A stretch of DNA of 64,000 nucleotides from Verrucomicrobia bacterium IMCC26134 (GTDB taxonomy: Bacteria; Verrucomicrobiota; Verrucomicrobiia; Opitutales; Opitutaceae), in NCBI GenBank assembly GCA_000972765.1, contig CP011265.1:186001-250000 (forward strand), given 5' to 3'. Position numbers and translations under genes: made by a program. Shown here one piece after another: positions 34,864-44,293 of the stretch. Numbering within the stretch: position 1 is the first letter of the stretch; every line of letters begins with the position of its first letter. The notes under the pieces are model-generated. The model was not told the DNA's origin and searched no databases. It saw only the letters and a program-made list of their open reading frames with translations.

Positions 34864-35096
34864 TTATGCGAAAGGCTGAGACTGCGGCGCGGTTGCCTGC
34901 GCCGCCGACAAAGCGGAAGCGGCGGTCAGGCTGCTACTGGGCACTTTATCTCAGTTCAAGAAACACGGTTCAGCCGGCGATTGCGATGAGGAAAAAGCCT
35001 TATTTACGCATCGCGGTTTTTGGCGAAACGACGAACCCGACCGCTGTTAGGGGTGCGATGCAGCGAGCTGCGCGGAACTTGCGTGAATGCGCGAGA

Positions 35097-37919
35097 CTAA
35101 CCGGCGGCGGCTTGAACCGCGACGGGCGGGGTGATGGCCTCGGCCAGCGCGGTTTGCAGGCGTCCGAGGCGGGCGGTGTCGACGACCTCATCGGAACGGG
35201 CGTTTTCGATGTAAAAGCTGTCGATGGCGATTTCGCGCTCGGTGCCGACGCGGGCGAAGGTGATGTCGAAGCCGTGGTCGCTGATGATCTTGGCCAGCCG
35301 GAACAGGAGGCCAATCTCATCGAGGGCCTGCACCTCGACGATGGTGCGTTGCATGGAGAGTTCGTGATAGACCTCGACAGTCGGCGGGAATGAGGCAGGC
35401 AGGGCGGCGACCCTGTCGGAGCCGAAACGGATGCCGCGGACGCGTTTGGCCTGGGCGACGATGTCGGGGTAGAGGTCCTTGTCGGTGACGAGCGCCTCCT
35501 CGATGGTGCGTTCGAAGATTTGCTGGAGCTTGGCGTTTTGCACGGCGCCGCGACCCGGCTCGACGACGTAGAAGGTGTCGATGGCGATGTGGTCGTTGCG
35601 CGAGATTACTTTGGCGGAGAGGATGGAGAGGCCGGCGACGGAGAAGGCCCCGGCGAGTTTATAGAAAAGGCCGGCGCGGTCCCAGGTGACGATGTCGACG
35701 ACGGTGAGGGAGCGGTTTAGGTCGTCGTGCCAGTCGATAACGGGCTTCAGGCTGCTGACGGAGTTGGCGTTCGAGATGGAGGTGAGGAGCCGGTTCACCA
35801 TCCGGATGTGGAGGGCGATTTCATCGGCGTCGGTGTGGATGAAGTAGCGCTCGGGCAGAAGTTGGAAATGGGCGGTGATCTCATCGGCGCTGATGCCGGG
35901 GATCTTCTTGGCGACGAGTTCCTGGTAAGTGGACTGCATGCGGGCGGTGTTGCGGAGGGCGACGTTGGGGCCGTGGATCAGCTGTTCAAGGGTCGCGCGG
36001 TAGAGGGAGCCGTGCAGGGTGTCCTTGTAGCTGTTCCAGAGACCGGCTGCGGTGCCGCGTGCGTCGCAGAACGTGTGCACGTAGAGGTAGCGGAGTTTAT
36101 CCGGGTCGGGCACGAGCTCGGCGAAGGCAATGGCGCTGGCGGGGTCATCGATGTCCCGCTTTTGCCAGAATCGTGCCATGATCAGATGGTATTTGATGAT
36201 GAAAATGACGATTTCCTGCTCGGCTGCGTCGACCTCGAGGCGGGCGAGCAAGGGCAGGGCGATATCGACGCCGAAATCAGCGTGGCCTTTGATGCCCTTG
36301 GCTTTACCGATGTCGTGCAGGAGGAGGATGAGGTAGAGCAGGGTGGGGTTGATGGTCTCGTGCAGGACGTCGCGATATTTTTGTGTGACGGGTTCGGAGG
36401 CGGTGAAAATCACATCTAACTCATGAATCGCGTTCAGGGTGTGGATGTCCGCGGTGTAGCGGTGATAAAACTCGTGCTGCACGAGGCAGGTGAGGCCTTG
36501 GAACTCGGGGATGAAGCGGCCGAGCACGCCGAGTTCGTGCATGAGTGCCAGGGTGGGGTGCACGGCGCCGGCGGCCTCAAGGATGGCCTTGAAGCTGGTG
36601 TTGGCGGCAGGGTCGTGGATGACCTTGCGCGTGATCAAAGGCAGGGAATCGTGGATGAGTGACTGGAGGGCGAAGTCGGGCTGGGCCTCGAGTGACTGGC
36701 AGTGTCGAAACACGCGGACGAGGCGCACGGGATCCTCGCGGAATACGCCCGGGGTCTCCGCGCTCAGCTCTTTGCCGCGCAGGATGAAGCCGTCGATGCG
36801 CTTCGATTTTTGGTAGCGGTGGGCGCGCACCAGATCGCGGAAGGAGATTTTTTTGTCTTCGGCGGCGTCGAGGGTGAGGGCGAGGCGGTTTTCTACCAGT
36901 TTGCTGATGCGATAGACGATCTGGGCGGCACGGTAGTAGTCGTGCATGAACTGCTCGACGCGGCCGAGCAGATCCTGATTGGTGTAGCCGAGGCCGAAGG
37001 CGATGCGGGGCTGGGCTTCGAGGTCGAGGAGGTCCGTGGGGCGCTTGCTCTGGAAGTGGAGCTCGTTACGGGTCCGGAGCAGGAAGTCGTAGCTACGGAT
37101 GAAGTCGCGAAGTTCATTGCGTAGCAGGTAGCCTTGCTCGACGAGTTGCTCGATCTTGTCGATGCCGAGCTTCACCCGCGCCATCCAAAGGGTGTTTTGG
37201 TAATCGCGCAGACCGCCGACGCCGTTTTTGATGTCCGGTTCCTGAAGGAAAACGGTATGGCCGTATTTGGCGCGACGGGTGGATTGATCCTCCAAACGCG
37301 AGGCTATGTAGCCCTTGGCGTCCTCCTGAGTGTAGAAATTACGGTAGGCCTGGGCAAACCCCTCGAAAAGCGCCTCGCCGCCGGCGATGAGACGGGCTTC
37401 AAGCAGGGCGGTCTTGGTCTGGATATCCTTGCGCGCCTCGACGAAGACGTCGTCCACGTTCCGGGTGGAGTGGCCGACCTTCAGTCCGCAGTCCCAGAGC
37501 ACGTAAAGCACCTCGTCGATGAGGTGTTGTTGCAACGGCTGGACGGTGGCGGTCTTCACCTTCGAAGGGTAAAGAAACATGATGTCGATATCGCTCAGCG
37601 GACAGAGCTCACTCCGCCCGTAGCCGCCCAGGGCCAGCAATGAGACCGCGGTGGGAATCTTGCCCTGGACGCGCTCGAAGCTTGAGACGGCGAAATTGAA
37701 TAAGTGCGCCAGCAGCACATCGACCATGGCGGAACGTGCGCGCGTCACGGCCAGTCCGGCCTCGCCGCCGTCGTGGCGCATGCGGATCATCGCGCTCTCC
37801 AGCCGCAGGAAGGTTTTACAGGCGGCAAGACGATCGGCCCGCGAGACATCACCGGTGAAGTTAAGGCGTTCGCGGGCGTGTTTTTGGATGCGACCTATGA
37901 CAGGGGCGGAGCTGGGCAT
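35097..37919 (-). CDS. glnD: [Protein-PII] uridylyltransferase / uridylyl-removing enzyme GlnD
   Basis: 940 residues, normal for GlnD. The nucleotidyltransferase domain has LLALGGYGRSELCPLSDIDI with catalytic Asp110 and Asp112. The HD hydrolase domain follows with LLHDIGKAKGIKGHADFG. Two ACT domains close the protein (TVVDIVTWDRAGLFYKLAGA; TIVEVQALDEIGLLFRLAKI). GlnD senses glutamine and uridylylates PII, thereby controlling glutamine synthetase and NtrB/NtrC. It is divergent from valS, with 205 bp between. Its presence a few kb from the urea-transport and urease operon fits nitrogen control, though glnD location need not be functional. Confidence 0.96.
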   Translation of the reverse strand: MPSSAPVIGRIQKHARERLNFTGDVSRADRLAACKTFLRLESAMIRMRHDGGEAGLAVTRARSAMVDVLLAHLFNFAVSSFERVQGKIPTAVSLLALGGYGRSELCPLSDIDIMFLYPSKVKTATVQPLQQHLIDEVLYVLWDCGLKVGHSTRNVDDVFVEARKDIQTKTALLEARLIAGGEALFEGFAQAYRNFYTQEDAKGYIASRLEDQSTRRAKYGHTVFLQEPDIKNGVGGLRDYQNTLWMARVKLGIDKIEQLVEQGYLLRNELRDFIRSYDFLLRTRNELHFQSKRPTDLLDLEAQPRIAFGLGYTNQDLLGRVEQFMHDYYRAAQIVYRISKLVENRLALTLDAAEDKKISFRDLVRAHRYQKSKRIDGFILRGKELSAETPGVFREDPVRLVRVFRHCQSLEAQPDFALQSLIHDSLPLITRKVIHDPAANTSFKAILEAAGAVHPTLALMHELGVLGRFIPEFQGLTCLVQHEFYHRYTADIHTLNAIHELDVIFTASEPVTQKYRDVLHETINPTLLYLILLLHDIGKAKGIKGHADFGVDIALPLLARLEVDAAEQEIVIFIIKYHLIMARFWQKRDIDDPASAIAFAELVPDPDKLRYLYVHTFCDARGTAAGLWNSYKDTLHGSLYRATLEQLIHGPNVALRNTARMQSTYQELVAKKIPGISADEITAHFQLLPERYFIHTDADEIALHIRMVNRLLTSISNANSVSSLKPVIDWHDDLNRSLTVVDIVTWDRAGLFYKLAGAFSVAGLSILSAKVISRNDHIAIDTFYVVEPGRGAVQNAKLQQIFERTIEEALVTDKDLYPDIVAQAKRVRGIRFGSDRVAALPASFPPTVEVYHELSMQRTIVEVQALDEIGLLFRLAKIISDHGFDITFARVGTEREIAIDSFYIENARSDEVVDTARLGRLQTALAEAITPPVAVQAAAG

Positions 37920-38124
37920 GCGCGTTGGATCGAGGCGGAATTATGGACTACAACGGTGCACGCTGAGCGCAAACGCCGTCCGGCGCAAAGCGCTAAACGC
38001 GCCTGTTTCATCATGGTCCGGCCGCGAAGCGGCCGCCACCGGCCTGTCCATGCGCCTTGTCCTCGGGCTTGCTTCGCGTGCCGGGCGGCGGTTGCCTATG
38101 CGGTTTCCCACCTTTCCCCCGCCC

Positions 38125-40896
38125 ATGTCTGAGATCACCAAGAGCTACGAGTCCCGCGATGTTGAGTCCAAGTGGTATGCCGCCTGGCAAGAGGCGAAGT
38201 GTTTCGCCGGCAAGGCCGCGCCAGGCCAGAAGACCTACACCATCGTCATCCCGCCACCCAATGTCACCGGCATCCTGCACATGGGCCACGTGCTGAATAA
38301 CACGCTTCAGGATGCCCTCATCCGCCGCGCCCGCCTCGAGGGCAAGGCCGCGTGCTGGATACCCGGCACCGACCATGCCGGCATCGCCACCCAGACGATG
38401 GTGGAAAAGCACCTCAAGAAAACCGAGGGCAAAGGCCGCCGCGATCTCGGCCGTGAGGAGTTCCTCAAGCGCGTCTGGACCTGGCGCGACGAGAAGGGCG
38501 ACCACATCCTCAAGCAGCTCCGTGAACTCGGCTGCTCCTGCGATTGGGAACGCACCCACTTCACCATGGACCCCGGCTACTCCAAGGCCGTGCTCACGTC
38601 CTTCGTGAAACTTTTCGAGCAGGGCCACATCTATCGCGGCAAACGCATGGTCAACTGGTGCCCCGTTTCGCTCACCGCCCTTTCTGACGAGGAGGTCGAG
38701 ATGCGTCCGACCAAGGGCCACATCTACCGCCTGCAATATGAGCTGGTCGAGCCGTCCACCGCCCGTGACCCAGAGGGGAACTTGATCCCGCTCACCCATC
38801 TCATTCTCGAAACCACCCGCCCCGAGACCATCGCGGCCGACGTCGCCGTGGCCGTGCATCCGACGGATCCCCGTTACCTGCATCTCGTCGGCAAGAAAGT
38901 CTGGCGCCCGCTCGGCGAGCGTATTCAGATTCCCATTATAGCGGACGAGGCTGTCGATCCGGCCTTCGCCGCAGGGGCTCTCAAGGTCACCCCCGCTCAC
39001 GACAAGGTGGATTTCGAGATCGGCCAGCGCCACCGCCTCCCTGTCATCGATTCGATCAACGCCGACGGCATCATGAACGAGCTAGCCGGCCCCGAACTGG
39101 CCGGCATGGAGCGCTTCGCCGCCCGTAAAAAAGCCGCGGAAATCCTTCACGAGCGCGGCGCACTCCTCGAGGCCAAGCCCTATGAGAACAACGTCGGCCA
39201 CTCCCAGCGCGCCGGCGTGCCCATCGAGCCGCGCCTTACCCAGCAGTGGTGGCTCAAATACCCGCGCGTTGAAGAGGCAAAAGCGGTCGTGCGGGATGGT
39301 CTCATCCAGATGCACCCCGAGCGCTGGTCGAAGGTTTACCTGAACTGGCTCGAAAACATCCAGGACTGGTGCATCTCCCGCCAGCTCTGGTGGGGCCACC
39401 GCATCCCGGTCTGGTATGCCAAGGGCGTGGACCGCGAGCACCTCACTGAGGCCGACCTTCGCGACCCGAAGAAAATCCACGTCTCCCTCGAAGGGCCCGC
39501 CGACCCCGAGAACTGGACGCAGGAGGACGACGTGCTCGACACCTGGGCCTCCTCCTGGCTCTGGCCTTTCGCCACCCTCGGCTGGAATGACGCCGAGGAG
39601 CAGGCCAAGGCCGGTTTCTCCCAGTTCTATCCGACCACCACCCTCGCCACCGGCGCCGACATCATCTTCTTCTGGGTCGCCCGCATGATCATGGCCGGCC
39701 TCGAGTTCGCCAAACCCGGCGCACCGGTCGAGGAACGCATCCCCTTCAAACACGTTTATTTCAACGGCATCGTGCGTGACAAGCAGGGCCGCAAGATGTC
39801 GAAGACCCTCGGCAACTCGCCTGATCCTCTCGACCTCATCGTCAAATACGGCGCCGACGGTCTGCGCTTCGGCCTGCTCCAGATCGCGCCGCTCGGCCAG
39901 GACGTGAAGTTCGACGAGGATCGCATCGAGAGCGGAAAGGGTTTTTGCAACAAGCTCTGGAACGCCACCCGCTTCCGCCAGATGAGCGGTCCGATGAGCG
40001 ACAACACCTCGCTTGAAGCCATCCTCTCGCGCTTCGACCCCGCTCACTTCGATGACGACGACCACGCCCTGCTGGCCGCCCTGCTCGATCTCACCGCGCT
40101 GCTCGAAAAGTGTTTCGCCGATTTCGAATTCGCCGCCGCCACCCAGGGGTTGTATTCGTTTTTCTGGAACGATTTTTGCGACTGGTATGTCGAGGTCGCC
40201 AAGACCCGAGTGCAAGACCCGCACGCCAAGGACCACGCGCTCGCGGTGCAGGACCTCGTCATCCGCCAGTTCCTGCTCCTCTTCGAGCCCTTTGCGCCCT
40301 TTATCACCGAGGAGCTCTGGTCGCTGCTTGGCTACTCGTCGGCGGGCAAACGTTTCGTGCAGGACACCCGCCTTGAGACCGCCGCCGTGCTGTCCGCCGC
40401 CATCGCCAAACGCGGCACTTCGGTGGACGCCGCCGCCGCCGGGCGCGTGGAAAAACTCAAGCAGGTCGCGACGCTGGCCCGCCAGCTCAAGGCCGACCAG
40501 TCGGTCGCGCAGAAACGCGACGTGAAGTTCTTCGTGCTCGGCACCCAGTCCGAATGGCTCGCGCTGGAAAAGAATGCAGCCAAGCTTGCCCGCATCGTCG
40601 GTGCATCGGAGATCGCGCGCACCACCGAGGAGCTGTCGCTGCCCGCTATCGTGACCCCGCTCGGCACACTCTACCTCGACACCGGGGTCAAGATCGACCC
40701 TGTCGCCGAGCGCGCGCGCCTGACCAAGGAGCTCGACCAAGTCACCAAGCACATTGCCGGCACCGAGTCCCGCCTGAGCAACGAAGCCTTCACCAGCAAG
40801 GCGCCGCCGGCCGTGCTCGAAGGCGCGCGCAAGCAACTCGCCGAACAAATCAACAAACGCGCTGACCTCCAACGCCTGCTCGCAGCGTTGGGTTGA
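38125..40896 (+). CDS. valS: Valyl-tRNA synthetase
   Basis: 923 residues from the ATG at 38125 (MSEITKSYESRDVESKWYAA). The HIGH-type motif is in PPPNVTGILHMGHVLNNTLQ, KMSKS in GRKMSKTLGNSPDPLDLIVK, the editing domain has ETTRPETIAADVAVAVHP, and the C-terminal coiled-coil tRNA arm reads AERARLTKELDQVTKHIAGT. It charges tRNA-Val with valine. The frame is open upstream to 37651 on the strand opposite glnD, but that stretch has no synthetase similarity and I take the ATG at 38125. A strong hairpin follows the stop. Confidence 0.97.
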   Translation: MSEITKSYESRDVESKWYAAWQEAKCFAGKAAPGQKTYTIVIPPPNVTGILHMGHVLNNTLQDALIRRARLEGKAACWIPGTDHAGIATQTMVEKHLKKTEGKGRRDLGREEFLKRVWTWRDEKGDHILKQLRELGCSCDWERTHFTMDPGYSKAVLTSFVKLFEQGHIYRGKRMVNWCPVSLTALSDEEVEMRPTKGHIYRLQYELVEPSTARDPEGNLIPLTHLILETTRPETIAADVAVAVHPTDPRYLHLVGKKVWRPLGERIQIPIIADEAVDPAFAAGALKVTPAHDKVDFEIGQRHRLPVIDSINADGIMNELAGPELAGMERFAARKKAAEILHERGALLEAKPYENNVGHSQRAGVPIEPRLTQQWWLKYPRVEEAKAVVRDGLIQMHPERWSKVYLNWLENIQDWCISRQLWWGHRIPVWYAKGVDREHLTEADLRDPKKIHVSLEGPADPENWTQEDDVLDTWASSWLWPFATLGWNDAEEQAKAGFSQFYPTTTLATGADIIFFWVARMIMAGLEFAKPGAPVEERIPFKHVYFNGIVRDKQGRKMSKTLGNSPDPLDLIVKYGADGLRFGLLQIAPLGQDVKFDEDRIESGKGFCNKLWNATRFRQMSGPMSDNTSLEAILSRFDPAHFDDDDHALLAALLDLTALLEKCFADFEFAAATQGLYSFFWNDFCDWYVEVAKTRVQDPHAKDHALAVQDLVIRQFLLLFEPFAPFITEELWSLLGYSSAGKRFVQDTRLETAAVLSAAIAKRGTSVDAAAAGRVEKLKQVATLARQLKADQSVAQKRDVKFFVLGTQSEWLALEKNAAKLARIVGASEIARTTEELSLPAIVTPLGTLYLDTGVKIDPVAERARLTKELDQVTKHIAGTESRLSNEAFTSKAPPAVLEGARKQLAEQINKRADLQRLLAALG

Positions 40897-40922
40897 GTGA
40901 CGCGGCAGGGACGCTCCGGCGC

Positions 40923-40955
40923 GGTGAAGACCCGACCGCTCGTCGGGTCTTCACC
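40923..40955 (+). terminator. Hairpin terminator after valS
   Basis: GGTGAAGACCCGAC, loop CGCTC, GTCGGGTCTTCACC: a perfect 14-bp stem 27 bp after the valS stop, followed by GTTTATG with only a weak T tract. Confidence 0.7.
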
Positions 40956-40987
40956 GTTTATGCCCGAATCCCTTATAAATAGACTTT

Positions 40988-41343
40988 TTCACCGTAAAGT
41001 CGCCAAGGCACAATCGGCGTAAAGACTTGGAAATGAATTCAACCCGAACCCCGCGATTGCTCGCCGCGATTCGACGCAAGCTCCTGCTATCTGTCTGTTT
41101 GTTCAAGCGTTGCGCCTGCCTTTACCCTCGCTGCGGGTGCCCACAGCAGGCGACCCTTCGGGCCATCGCCGTAGGCGATGCCATCTAAGCGCTGCCGCGC
41201 TACGCCGATGCACTCACGAGTGCACATCGGGCTTCACTGATCGCCATCCGCTCCTCGAACTTGCACCGCCTCATTGGCTACAGTCGCAGATTTCGGGCTC
41301 AATCTTTGCTTATCTCTGCGCTCCTGCTTCTTTGCGTTAAATC
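40988..41343. repeat. Intergenic palindromic repeat, copy F, with ~260 bp inside
   Basis: Left part CACCGTAAAGTCGCCAAGGC and CTTGGAAATGAA match copy A. Right part ATCTTTGCTTATCTCTGCGC and CTTCTTTGCGTTAAAT match copy A's right arm. The 260 bp between show no gene; they contain TGCACTCACGAGTGCA, an inverted repeat at 41209-41224, and GCCATCGCCGTAGGCGATGC, another hairpin. Confidence 0.55.
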
Positions 41344-41700
41344 TGGAAATGGCAGTCGGGCGATGGAGTGTAGGCGTCCCGCATTCGCGGGATTGAGTCG
41401 GGCGGCGCTCGCGGAATCCCGCGATGGATATCAGTCAGTGCACCCCGGGCTTCACAAAAGAAGCTCTGCTCCCGCATAGTGCTCCGCCGCCTCGGCTCCA
41501 ACTGCGGCGTTCGGGTTTAAAGCGCACGGTAGTTGGGGCCCTTGGCCGGCTGATGTATCATGAATTTGTATTATATTTAATCACCTAACACCTAACCCTC
41601 GTTCAATATGATGCAAAATGCAGCGTATTTAGGGGGGGTATTTAGAAGCGAAAGCCGTCTAAGTTGTTAGTGTTGAATATCGATTTCTGGACTAGGCAGT
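41344..41700. other. Gene-free stretch before the porin gene
   Basis: No coding region is supported. 41377-41392 (TCCCGC, ATTC, GCGGGA) is a short hairpin. A degenerate echo of the segment near 41221-41290 (GTGCAC..CGGGCTTCAC, GCACCGCCTC/GCTCCGCCGCCTC) occurs at 41437-41510. From about 41550 the sequence turns AT-rich, as expected for a promoter region. Confidence 0.5.
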
Positions 41701-41716
41701 TGGCACGAAGTTCGCT
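41701..41716 (+). promoter_or_regulatory. Sigma-54 promoter of the porin-urt-ure operon
   Basis: TGGCACGAAGTTCGCT. It has the -24 element TGGCACG and GC at -12 with ten bases between GG and GC, the invariant sigma-54 spacing, and a single mismatch in TTGC (TCGC). The start of transcription would be near 41727, leaving a 75-base leader before the porin ATG. No well-matched NtrC site was found upstream. Confidence 0.65.
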
Positions 41717-41801
41717 ATACATGGTTTTATTCAGTGCCTGAATCAGGACAGGTCGTCTTGGTTTCGGTGCTGATAACACAAACCAACAAACAGCCTAAGA
41801 T

Positions 41802-42767
41802 ATGAATACACAAATCAAACTCGCTGGGTTTACCGCCCTGCTCGCCGCCGCTGCGGCCACCGTCCAAGCCGAAGTCAAAATCAACGAGAACCTCAAGATC
41901 GATGGTTATGCAATCGGCTCTGCCGTCATCACCCATGGCACTTCCGACACCAATAAAACCATTCTTGGTAAAAGCGGTAACCAGTTCGACTCCGTTTTCG
42001 TCGGAGTGAGCGGTAAATACAACGATTTGTCGGGCCGCGTCAGCTTCCAAGCCGCGAATCCCTTCGACAACACCTCTGACGATACCTCTGGCGTCTTGGA
42101 TGCCTATGTCACCTACACTGCCGGTGATGTTGCTGTCACCGCTGGCAAATACCTCGGCTACCTCGGTTTCGAGTCCTACCACACGCCCAACAATGCGTTC
42201 ATCTCCTATAGCAACGCATTTTACGCCAGCCCCTTCGCCACGGGCGTGAAGGTTGACTATACCGGTGATGGATTCTCCGCCGGTGTTTCTGCGCGCGATA
42301 GTCAGATCGTGGGCGGCTCCAATTTCGCTACCGGTGACGGCGAGTATTCCGATGATATCGGTTACGAGGCCTTTTTCTCCTACACCGGCATCAAAGACCT
42401 CACCCTGTTCTTCGGCGTTGGCTACGAGAATGTGGATGGTTTCGACAGCGTGCTCGAGGGCGACTTCTGGCTCAACTACAACGTCTCCGACAAGCTTAGC
42501 GTGGCTGGCGAGGTCACTTCTGTCCAGGACGCTACCGACCTTTCTTGGCTCGGTCAGGTCAGCTACAAGGTTACCCAGGAGCTCTCCGCTTCCGCTCGCG
42601 TGACCTATTTCGACGGCAAGTCCGGTGACGTGTTTGGCTACGGCGTTGCCTCCACCTACACCTTCACCCCCAACTTCTCGTTGAAGGGTGAAATCAGCCT
42701 CAATGACAGGAATGTCGGTGGTCCTAACACCGCTCAATACGGCGTCCAGGGTCTCTTCCGCTTCTAA
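41802..42767 (+). CDS. Outer-membrane beta-barrel protein, probable porin
   Basis: 321 residues. The signal peptide is MNTQIKLAGFTALLAAAAAT ending VQA. The mature protein alternates polar and aromatic residues in strands, e.g. KIDGYAIGSAVITHG, SGRVSFQAANPFD, AVTAGKYLGYLGFESYHT, TLFFGVGYENVDG, LSWLGQVSYKVTQEL, and ends GVQGLFRF with the C-terminal Phe of outer-membrane barrels. It resembles the BBP2/porin-like families. Being first behind a sigma-54-type promoter and directly before urtA, it may let urea or other small solutes through the outer membrane (inference). A 12-bp-stem hairpin follows it. Confidence 0.8.
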   Translation: MNTQIKLAGFTALLAAAAATVQAEVKINENLKIDGYAIGSAVITHGTSDTNKTILGKSGNQFDSVFVGVSGKYNDLSGRVSFQAANPFDNTSDDTSGVLDAYVTYTAGDVAVTAGKYLGYLGFESYHTPNNAFISYSNAFYASPFATGVKVDYTGDGFSAGVSARDSQIVGGSNFATGDGEYSDDIGYEAFFSYTGIKDLTLFFGVGYENVDGFDSVLEGDFWLNYNVSDKLSVAGEVTSVQDATDLSWLGQVSYKVTQELSASARVTYFDGKSGDVFGYGVASTYTFTPNFSLKGEISLNDRNVGGPNTAQYGVQGLFRF

Positions 42768-42800
42768 TCGGATCTGACCGACTGTTTCGGTAATCTCTGC

Positions 42801-42840
42801 GCAGGGCCGCTTGGAAGTGTATAAGCGGCCCTGCCTTTCA
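42801..42840 (+). terminator. Hairpin between porin and urtA
   Basis: GCAGGGCCGCTT, ten-base loop, AAGCGGCCCTGC, then CTTTCA. A perfect 12-bp stem 33 bp after the porin stop. It could terminate most porin transcripts or stabilise them. Confidence 0.7.
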
Positions 42841-42934
42841 GCTCTTCAGTAAGTCCTCTCAGAGGCGCACACCTCTGGCTACTGCCTTGCCCAAATTTTC
42901 CAAGCTCAACGCATTCCGACCTATTTTTCCCGCC

Positions 42935-44161
42935 ATGATTAATAAAATAAACAAGACCCTCGGAGCTGGCGCCATCGCGCTCGGTCTCCTCGCCTCCACC
43001 GCACTGCAAGCCGCCGAGACCGTCAAGGTCGGCGTGCTTCATTCTCTCTCTGGCACCATGGCCATCAGCGAGACTTCGCTGCGTGACGTGCTGCTCTTCA
43101 CCTTCGACGAGATCAACGCCTCCGGTGGCGTCCTCGGCAAGAAGATCGAGCCTGTCGTCGTGGACGGCGCCTCCAACTGGCCCCTCTTCGCCGAAAAGGC
43201 CAAGCAGCTCCTGGAGCAGGACAAGACCGCCGTGACCTTCGGTTGCTGGACTTCCGTTTCCCGCAAGTCGGTTCTTCCCGTTTACGAGAAAAACAACGGT
43301 CTCCTCTTCTACCCCGTGCAATACGAGGGCGAAGAGCTTTCCAAGAACATCTTCTACACTGCCGAGGCTGTCGGCCAGCAGGCCACCCCAGGCGTTGACT
43401 ATCTGTTGAGCGAACTCGGAAAGAAAAAGTTCTACCTCATCGGCTCCGACTACGTCTATCCCCGCACCACGAATCTCGTGCTGAAGGAGTATCTCGCTTC
43501 CAAGGGCATTCCCGAGAGCGCGATCATCGAGAAATACACTCCCTTCGGTCACACCGACTACCAGCAGATCGTTGCCGAGATCAAACAATTCGGCGCCTCT
43601 GGCGATGCTTGCGTGGTCTCCACCTTGAACGGTGACACCAATGTCCCTTTCTTCCGCGAGCTCGCCAACGCCGGCATCAAGTCCGAGGATATCCCCGTCA
43701 TCTCCTTCTCGGTTTCCGAGGATGAGTTCCGCGGTCTGCCCACCAAGGACCTCGTCGGTCACCTCGGCGCCTGGAGTTACTTCATGTCCGTGGACTCGCC
43801 TGCCAACACCAAGTTCAAGAACGCTTTTTTTGCCTGGCTTGAGAAGAGCACCGTCCCCGGCATCGAGAAGAAGGGCCGCGTGACCAACAGCCCCATGGTT
43901 CTCTCCTACGTGGGAGTTTACCTCTGGAAAGCTGCAGTTGAAAAAGCCGGCACCTTTGATGTGGACGCCGTCCGCACCGCCCTTGAGTCCGGCGTGACCT
44001 TCGACGGTCCCGGCGGCAAGGCCACCATGCAGAAGAATCACCACATGACCAAGAACGTTTACGTCGGCGAGACCCTTGCAGACGGACAGTTCAAGATCCT
44101 CAAGTCCTATGAGGGTGTCTATGGCGAGCCCTTCCTGAAGGGCACCTTCGGAAAGAAGTAA
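42935..44161 (+). CDS. urtA: Urea ABC transporter substrate-binding protein UrtA
   Basis: 408 residues from the ATG at 42935 ([20 protein letters not shown]); an upstream in-frame TTG gives an implausible start. A signal peptide ends TALQA. The mature protein has [60 protein letters not shown] and [20 protein letters not shown], which are hallmarks of UrtA and the related amide-binding AmiC/FmdD proteins. The C-terminal [20 protein letters not shown] and [13 protein letters not shown] match UrtA well. It captures urea in the periplasm and delivers it to UrtBC. Two hairpins follow it. Confidence 0.95.
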   Translation: MINKINKTLGAGAIALGLLASTALQAAETVKVGVLHSLSGTMAISETSLRDVLLFTFDEINASGGVLGKKIEPVVVDGASNWPLFAEKAKQLLEQDKTAVTFGCWTSVSRKSVLPVYEKNNGLLFYPVQYEGEELSKNIFYTAEAVGQQATPGVDYLLSELGKKKFYLIGSDYVYPRTTNLVLKEYLASKGIPESAIIEKYTPFGHTDYQQIVAEIKQFGASGDACVVSTLNGDTNVPFFRELANAGIKSEDIPVISFSVSEDEFRGLPTKDLVGHLGAWSYFMSVDSPANTKFKNAFFAWLEKSTVPGIEKKGRVTNSPMVLSYVGVYLWKAAVEKAGTFDVDAVRTALESGVTFDGPGGKATMQKNHHMTKNVYVGETLADGQFKILKSYEGVYGEPFLKGTFGKK

Positions 44162-44197
44162 TCCCGTAGGCCCTGCTTGGTTCTGAGTGCACTTATC

Positions 44198-44231
44198 GCG
44201 GCGCGCCGTCCCCTCGGAATGAGCGCGCCGC
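44198..44231 (+). terminator. GC hairpin after urtA
   Basis: GCGGCGCGC, sixteen-base loop, GCGCGCCGC: a 9-bp stem, 36 bp after the urtA stop, without a T tract. It may protect the urtA message from decay. Confidence 0.5.
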
Positions 44232-44293
44232 CCCTCCCTTTCCACGGCGCTTCTGGTTAAAGCGCGCGTGTTTTCAATCGGTTCGTTTGGTTT

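Noticed and set aside
37651-38124. In-frame N-terminal extension of valS
   Set aside because: It runs antisense through the start of glnD and has no synthetase similarity; the ATG at 38125 matches ValS starts.
39082-40872. 596-residue open frame antisense to valS
   Set aside because: Mirror frame of a high-GC gene; low-complexity Gly/Glu/Val sequence.
41209-41224. TGCACTCACGAGTGCA as an NtrC enhancer site
   Set aside because: Half-sites resemble NtrC sites (TGCACC), but spacing is four instead of five bases and it lies within a repeat almost 500 bp from the promoter.
9655-41345. CRISPR array made from the CGCAAAG repeats
   Set aside because: Copies are dispersed, palindromic and not regularly spaced; no cas genes are present.
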